Shown here: one piece after another, positions 15,224 through 19,616 of the stretch | Layout: the number at the start of each line of letters is the position of its first letter | How positions within the stretch are numbered: position 1 is the stretch's first letter | Assembly (NCBI GenBank): GCA_964428185.1 | Contig: CAYRXH010000045.1 | Span: 1 to 19,616 of the forward strand | DNA: 19,616 bases | From: CAYMAZ01 sp964428185 | GTDB lineage: Bacteria > Bacteroidota > Bacteroidia > Bacteroidales > DTU049 | Direction of reading: 5' to 3' | Notes under the pieces: model-generated | Told to the model about the DNA's origin: nothing | Database searches by the model: none | What the model saw: the letters and a program-made list of their open reading frames with translations, nothing else | Position numbers and translations under genes: made by a program

Positions 15224-18200
15224 ATGTACAAAATAGACAAACATCCAATTCTGAACATTCATAAAAATAATAAAGTTAAATTTTTCTATAACAATTTTCA
15301 GATTGAAGGTGAAAAAGGGTACACCATTGCAGCAGCGCTTCATCAGGCTGGATTTCCAGTTCACTCACACAGTTTACGCGATCGCAACAGAAGCCTTGAG
15401 TGTGGCATAGGCAAGTGTGGTGCTTGCGAAATGCTTGTTGACGGGCAAATTCGAAGGATTTGTATCACTTTGGTAGATGATGTGAAAGAAGTTTCTGAAA
15501 TTCCACATGAATATACACCTCCTGTTCAGGAGCAAAACAACAAAGATGCATTCAGTGTGTATCATACCCGTGTTGTTATCATCGGTGCAGGACCTGCTGG
15601 ACTTGCCACACGTGAAATATTAAATGAACATGGAATTTCAAACATTGTTGTGGATGCAAACCGTGAAATTGGCGGACAGTTTAATATGCAGACACATCAG
15701 TTTTTCTTTTTCGAAAAAGAAAAGAAATATGGTGGAATGAGAGGATTTGAGATTTCACGAACTCTTGCAGGAGACGACCATACCGGAATTTTTCTTAACT
15801 CCACAGTATGGGATATCCTTGAGGGAAAACGTGTTGCTGTGAAGAATATTCAAACTGATGAAATTTATTTCATTGATACTAAATTTCTTGTAGTAGCAGC
15901 AGGTGCTGTTCCTTTTATGCCTGCTTTTGAAAATGACGATCTTCCAGGTGTTTATACTGCTGCAGTTGTTCAGAAAATGATGAATACAGAACATACGCTT
16001 CTGGGGAAAAATGTCCTCACCATAGGTGCCGGCAACATCGGTTATCTGGTGTCCTATCAGCTCATGCAGGCAGGTGCCAGGGTCAAGGCAATCATTGAGG
16101 CTCAGAATAGGGAAGGCGGTTTCCCTGTGCAGGCAAACCGTGTTCGAAGAATGGGAATTCCTGTGATGCTATCACATATTCTGCTGAAAGCTATTCCCAA
16201 TGAAGACAAAACAGGAATCAAAGGCGCTATTGTTGCACAATGTGAAAATTTTCAGGCAATTCACGGTACTGAACAACTGATTGAAGGCATCGATATGATC
16301 AATATTTGCACAGGCCTCGTCCCTGATGACCAACTGCTGATCAAGGGGAACGAAGTGTTTGGAAGAAACTGTTTCGGAGCAGGTGATGCCATTCGCATTG
16401 GTGAAGGAACAAGTGCTGTACTCCGGGGTAAACAGGTGGGATATGAAATTCTTGAAGCTGCCGGAAAACGTTATAATTATGATGCATATCTCGATGTTTC
16501 CAAAGAATACATTGATTCTCAGCAACATCCTATCCGTGTTATAGAAAAGGAATTCGTTCCTGAGCCCTCAAGACTTGACAAACCGTTTGTTCTGATTGAC
16601 TGTTTGTATGGTTTTGCATGCAATCCGTGTGCGTTCTCATGTCCGCAGGGGGCCATTACCAAATCCTCAACAAGCACTGTCCCCAATATAGATTTCAGCA
16701 AATGTGTGGGTTGTATGGAATGTGTTTATCAGTGTCCGGGGTTGGCAATATTTGGATATAATCTTCCCAAAGGAAAACTTTTTCTGCCCGTAGAATATGA
16801 AGTTGAGGAAAATGTAGATGTATATCTTGTGAATAATCAGGGCGAAAAGCTGGGCACAGGATGTATTGAAAAGGTATTAAAGAAGCCGAATAAAACAAAC
16901 ATCGTTCGTGTGGTCTCCAAAGATCTTCAGGGCGAAGGACTGATGGAAGTACGTGGATTTATTACGGTGGACAACTACCCCGAACCCGTGAAAATGACTC
17001 CTGTGGAAATGATAACAGAAGCTCCCACGTATGTGTGTCATTGTGATGATGTGACTTTTGATGAGATTATAGAAACCATTGGCGACAGGAAATTCATCTC
17101 AGTGGATGAGATAAAACATACAACTCGTCTGGGCATGGGAGCATGCCGCGGAAAACGCTGTATAAAAAGGCTCAAACAGGCCATTTCTCAGACCGGAATT
17201 TCGGTTGTTGGTGATGCAACTCCTAGAGCACCACTCTCAAATCAGATTTCGATGGTTGAGATGTATCCCAAAAATGCTCCCGAAAAGCTCATACCGTTTT
17301 TAGGAAAAGGAAGCATTAGAAAACTTGAAGTTCCGGTGCTCATTGCCGGTGGCGGCATCGGAGGAAGTGCACTGTTTCGTTATTTTGCAGAGGCAGGAAT
17401 GAAACCCGTGCTTGTCAATCATGACAGAGGAGCATCATGGAGAAATATTGCCGGTGGACGACCTGCTTTCAGCGTTCCTGAACTTTCAGATATTGCCCAA
17501 CACAATCTCCAGATTTTCAAAGAACTTCAATCAATAAAAAACATAGATTACAAACCAATCCGTTATATTACTTTTGCACACGATGATGCTACATACAAAG
17601 CGCTTGAGGCTTCCATGGCATGGTCGGATGCAGATATGGTCGAAGCACGGGACTTCAGTAAGGAGATTTCATCATGGTTTAACAACAATCTGAAAACATA
17701 TCAGGCTGCACTGATTACCCGCAACTGCTGGCAGGCCTCCCCTGGTAAAACCATTGACCTCATCCGCAGGATTGCTATACAAAGTGGTGGTATAGTTCAG
17801 GAAGATTGCAAAATTATTGATGTTGAAAGAAAGGCAAACAACTATATTGTGTTGACATACAATCATGAAAGGGAGTATGTTGAATATGAAACACCTCTTT
17901 TTGTAAATGCATTAGGTCCTACAGCCGAAAAGTTTGCAAGAAAATTGGGATTTGAAACCGGTATATATCCTGTGAAACATCAGGCATTTATTACACGTCG
18001 CCTACCCATGCTTGGAAAAAACGGTGACACGCTTGATATGCTTATCGACCGGAGGAAGTATAAAGGGTTTTCTGCAGTGTACGGACAACAATTGAAAGAA
18101 ACGGGTCAGATCATCGGTTGCGCATCACCCGCTGTTGACCCTATGGAAACCGACAAAAATCTAAAAATCAGTTCCCAGCAATTTCTGGAAATCATATCTG

Positions 18201-18454
18201 AAATTTTTGTTAACTGGATTCCTCAATTGTCATCTGTGGGATTTCAGGCAGTTTGGTCAGGATATTATGTTGAACCACGCTATGTCATTGATCCTTCTCT
18301 GGGATTGTTTATCGGACTAAGAGGACACGGATTTATGCTGTCACAGTATCTGGCAAAAATGTATGTAGATAAACTCAAGGGTTGCCCTGTTCCTGAGTAT
18401 TTTGATAAACTCAGGCTTGACAAGGAAGGAATCAGTGAAACGGCGTTTAAGTAA
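15224..18454 (+). CDS. Fused multi-centre FAD/Fe-S dehydrogenase (HcnABC/hydroxyproline dehydrogenase type)
   Basis: This 1076-residue cytoplasmic enzyme probably oxidises an amino acid or amine. Domains in order: (1) a [2Fe-2S] domain with C60, C65, C68 and C80, as in HcnA or the sarcosine oxidase alpha N-terminus. (2) A pyridine-nucleotide-disulfide oxidoreductase fold with FAD motif GAGPAG (121-126) and dinucleotide motif GAGNIG (268-273), as in HcnB. (3) A ferredoxin-like insert with C460, C466, C469 and C473, and CVGCMECVYQCP (C494, C497, C500, C504), giving possibly two [4Fe-4S] clusters. (4) A BFD-like [2Fe-2S] domain with CHC at 605-607 and CRGKRC at 641-646. (5) A C-terminal DAO-type FAD domain with GGGIGG (709-714), as in HcnC or beta subunits. 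Elsewhere these parts are usually separate subunits. No neighbour hints at the substrate. Confidence 0.88.
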   Translation: MYKIDKHPILNIHKNNKVKFFYNNFQIEGEKGYTIAAALHQAGFPVHSHSLRDRNRSLECGIGKCGACEMLVDGQIRRICITLVDDVKEVSEIPHEYTPPVQEQNNKDAFSVYHTRVVIIGAGPAGLATREILNEHGISNIVVDANREIGGQFNMQTHQFFFFEKEKKYGGMRGFEISRTLAGDDHTGIFLNSTVWDILEGKRVAVKNIQTDEIYFIDTKFLVVAAGAVPFMPAFENDDLPGVYTAAVVQKMMNTEHTLLGKNVLTIGAGNIGYLVSYQLMQAGARVKAIIEAQNREGGFPVQANRVRRMGIPVMLSHILLKAIPNEDKTGIKGAIVAQCENFQAIHGTEQLIEGIDMINICTGLVPDDQLLIKGNEVFGRNCFGAGDAIRIGEGTSAVLRGKQVGYEILEAAGKRYNYDAYLDVSKEYIDSQQHPIRVIEKEFVPEPSRLDKPFVLIDCLYGFACNPCAFSCPQGAITKSSTSTVPNIDFSKCVGCMECVYQCPGLAIFGYNLPKGKLFLPVEYEVEENVDVYLVNNQGEKLGTGCIEKVLKKPNKTNIVRVVSKDLQGEGLMEVRGFITVDNYPEPVKMTPVEMITEAPTYVCHCDDVTFDEIIETIGDRKFISVDEIKHTTRLGMGACRGKRCIKRLKQAISQTGISVVGDATPRAPLSNQISMVEMYPKNAPEKLIPFLGKGSIRKLEVPVLIAGGGIGGSALFRYFAEAGMKPVLVNHDRGASWRNIAGGRPAFSVPELSDIAQHNLQIFKELQSIKNIDYKPIRYITFAHDDATYKALEASMAWSDADMVEARDFSKEISSWFNNNLKTYQAALITRNCWQASPGKTIDLIRRIAIQSGGIVQEDCKIIDVERKANNYIVLTYNHEREYVEYETPLFVNALGPTAEKFARKLGFETGIYPVKHQAFITRRLPMLGKNGDTLDMLIDRRKYKGFSAVYGQQLKETGQIIGCASPAVDPMETDKNLKISSQQFLEIISEIFVNWIPQLSSVGFQAVWSGYYVEPRYVIDPSLGLFIGLRGHGFMLSQYLAKMYVDKLKGCPVPEYFDKLRLDKEGISETAFK

Positions 18455-18540
18455 GCGCGTGTGATAGGTGATACAATATGCTTTCTATTATTTATCACTT
18501 ATTATTCTTCTCATGCATTTTTATTGCTCAGTTGCAGTGC

Positions 18541-18747
18541 CTATGAGTGATCATGTAGTTTCCTACCCATATTGCAAAAATCCATCGAAACAGTGACAAA
18601 ACAAGAATCTCGGCAAATCAGGGTATTCTCTGTAGAAATGGAATCGGTATATGACAAGGCAATCACTAGACTTCCTACAACAACAAATATATATCCAACA
18701 AGGACTGTGATTTTTTTATTATTTGGCGATTTTTTCAAAATTTTCAT
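18541..18747 (-). CDS. Possible small single-pass membrane protein, 68 aa
   Basis: Within the 386-nt gap between the dehydrogenase and the transposase remnant this is the only plausible reading frame. It starts MKILKKSPNNKK, has one hydrophobic segment (ITVLVGYIFVVVGSLVIAL, about 13-31), and ends in a Cys-containing polar tail. An in-frame TAA lies one codon upstream of the ATG, so the start is firm if the gene is real. I do not recognise the family. It could equally be chance or a decayed fragment next to a mobile element. The rest of the gap, 18455-18540, holds only a weak GTGATA/TATCAC dyad with a long loop. Confidence 0.3.
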   Translation of the reverse strand: MKILKKSPNNKKITVLVGYIFVVVGSLVIALSYTDSISTENTLICRDSCFVTVSMDFCNMGRKLHDHS

Positions 18748-18840
18748 TTTTTATAAATATTAAACATCATTGGGTCAGGAAGATACATTTTTTAAATTTT
18801 AAAAAGTGCGATTGTCGTGCCTAATAATAATTTTTGTGGC

Positions 18841-19434
18841 ATGTTTGTAAGAGTTAAAACATCGCCCAATTCACCAAAAAAAGTCGTGCAAATAGTTGAA
18901 AGTATGCGCGAAGGGGATAAAGTGAAACAACGTATCTTTCGACACGTTGAAACTGCTTTTAATGATGAGGAATTAAAACGTTTAAAAGACCTTGCCGAAT
19001 ATGTCAAGGCTTCAACAGAGTCAGAAACGCAAGCTACCCTTTTTTCACCTGAAACAATGGCACAAATGGCCATTGAATCACGAAACAGAGCGAATGATGG
19101 ACCAATAAATGTTATTCTGAAGAATCTTCGTGAGGAAAAACGTATTATACTTGGCATACATGAAGTATATGGGCAATTTTGCAAAGAAGCGGGTTTTGAC
19201 GATGTTATACCGGATGGTTAAAGAAAAGTGTATGCAGTAAAAAATCTATTTCATATTGTGATGGGCCGTTTGGCCAATCCGGTCAGTAAAATAGCAACAG
19301 TACTTGATTTGTCGGAGCATTTTGGTGTAAGACTTTCTATACCGGCAGTTTACAGAATGATGGTAAACCAAGCAAACTCAGAACAGTTACAATTAGTCCG
19401 ATGTAAAAAGCAATCTGTGCTATCAAACGGATGA
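18841..19434 (+). pseudogene. IS1634-type (IS4 superfamily) transposase remnant
   Basis: The N-terminus MFVRVKTSPNSPKKVVQIVE is characteristic of IS1634-family transposases, followed by GDKVKQRIFRHV and DEELKRLKDLAEYVK. The frame stops at TAA 19219-19221 after 126 residues. It then continues in the same frame as AVKNLFHIVMGRLANPVSK and FGVRLSIPAVYRMM, which is the next expected segment of the family, until TGA 19432-19434. Full-length members have roughly 450-580 residues with a DDE catalytic core. Here the core is missing altogether. I chose ATG 18841 over the GTG at 18817 because the family starts MFVR. I could not identify terminal inverted repeats. It is a dead element on sequence evidence. 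Confidence 0.75.
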
Positions 19435-19501
19435 GATAATAATTCTTATTTTATGTTAGTTCTGTAGATTAAAAGGATGTATGATGAAGTAACTCAATGT
19501 T

Positions 19502-19616
19502 TTATAAAGCATTTAATTTCTTTTCTGTCCTTTTGTAAAATATTCTGAGTTTTTCATCATTCTGCTTGCCGATATTGTGAGGTTGTGTGATATCACTTAC
19601 GTTTTTCTCAGTGTTT
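19502..19616 (-). CDS. C-terminal end of an unidentified protein (partial)
   Basis: An open frame enters from the right edge on the minus strand and ends at TAA 19504-19502 after 37 visible residues, ending KLRIFYKRTEKKLNAL. The residue mix is protein-like, with alternating charged and hydrophobic residues, but it is too short to recognise. It may simply be chance. It faces the transposase remnant, with 67 nt between them. Confidence 0.35.
   Translation of the reverse strand, partial: NTEKNVSDITQPHNIGKQNDEKLRIFYKRTEKKLNAL

Noticed and set aside
18461..18498. GTGATA/TATCAC dyad after the dehydrogenase as terminator
   Set aside because: The loop is about 19 nt or longer and no T-run follows closely.
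9725..19221. TAA reassigned to a sense codon across this genome
   Set aside because: asnS, rpoN, the phospho-sugar mutase, dxs and the large dehydrogenase all end at TAA at expected family lengths, so TAA is an ordinary stop here.
1..19616. CRISPR array, tRNA, rRNA, riboswitch or phage-defence system
   Set aside because: I found no regularly spaced repeats, no cloverleaf or rRNA-like sequence, and no nuclease or defence motifs in the predicted proteins.

Overview
The window looks like a chromosomal segment of a Bacteroidota organism. It is AT-rich and its genes lack clear Shine-Dalgarno sequences. Nine gene starts are preceded by TAnnTTTG or a near match, the -7 box of the Bacteroidota primary sigma factor. 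The gene content also fits: a sigma-54 with the RpoN box, an AsnRS, a long phospho-sugar mutase, DUF1801 and DUF819 proteins, outer-membrane barrels, and FGQ/NAQ-type signal peptides.

Layout. 1-2782 (minus): dxs, then a small unrecognised protein, then the start of a radical SAM enzyme that runs off the left edge. 2904-5015 (minus): a DUF1801 gene followed by an Amidohydrolase_3 lipoprotein. 5171-8732 (plus): asnS, then rpoN tightly coupled to a membrane protein that keeps a degenerate PAP2 motif. 8729-9457 (minus): a small outer-membrane barrel whose stop overlaps the preceding gene's stop. 9560-10078 (minus): a secreted-protein gene split by an in-frame TAA. 10230-11969 (plus): a phosphoglucomutase/phosphomannomutase. 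12118-14618 (minus): a DUF819 permease followed by a POTRA-less Omp85-type barrel. 14740-15012 (minus): a short secreted-protein remnant, also split by TAA. 15224-18454 (plus): a 1076-residue multi-centre flavo-iron-sulfur dehydrogenase. 18455 to the end: a doubtful small membrane ORF, an IS1634-type transposase remnant (again with an in-frame TAA) and the tail of a minus-strand gene.

Most of the left and centre is housekeeping: isoprenoid precursor synthesis, Asn-tRNA charging, sigma-54 and sugar-phosphate interconversion. The two most notable points are the single-chain fusion that combines what other organisms encode as separate alpha, beta, gamma and ferredoxin subunits of HcnABC/hydroxyproline-dehydrogenase-type enzymes, and three separate genes each interrupted by an in-frame TAA with coding-like sequence beyond it. 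I found no CRISPR array, tRNA, rRNA or defence system. Family assignments come from motif recognition only; no database search was run.
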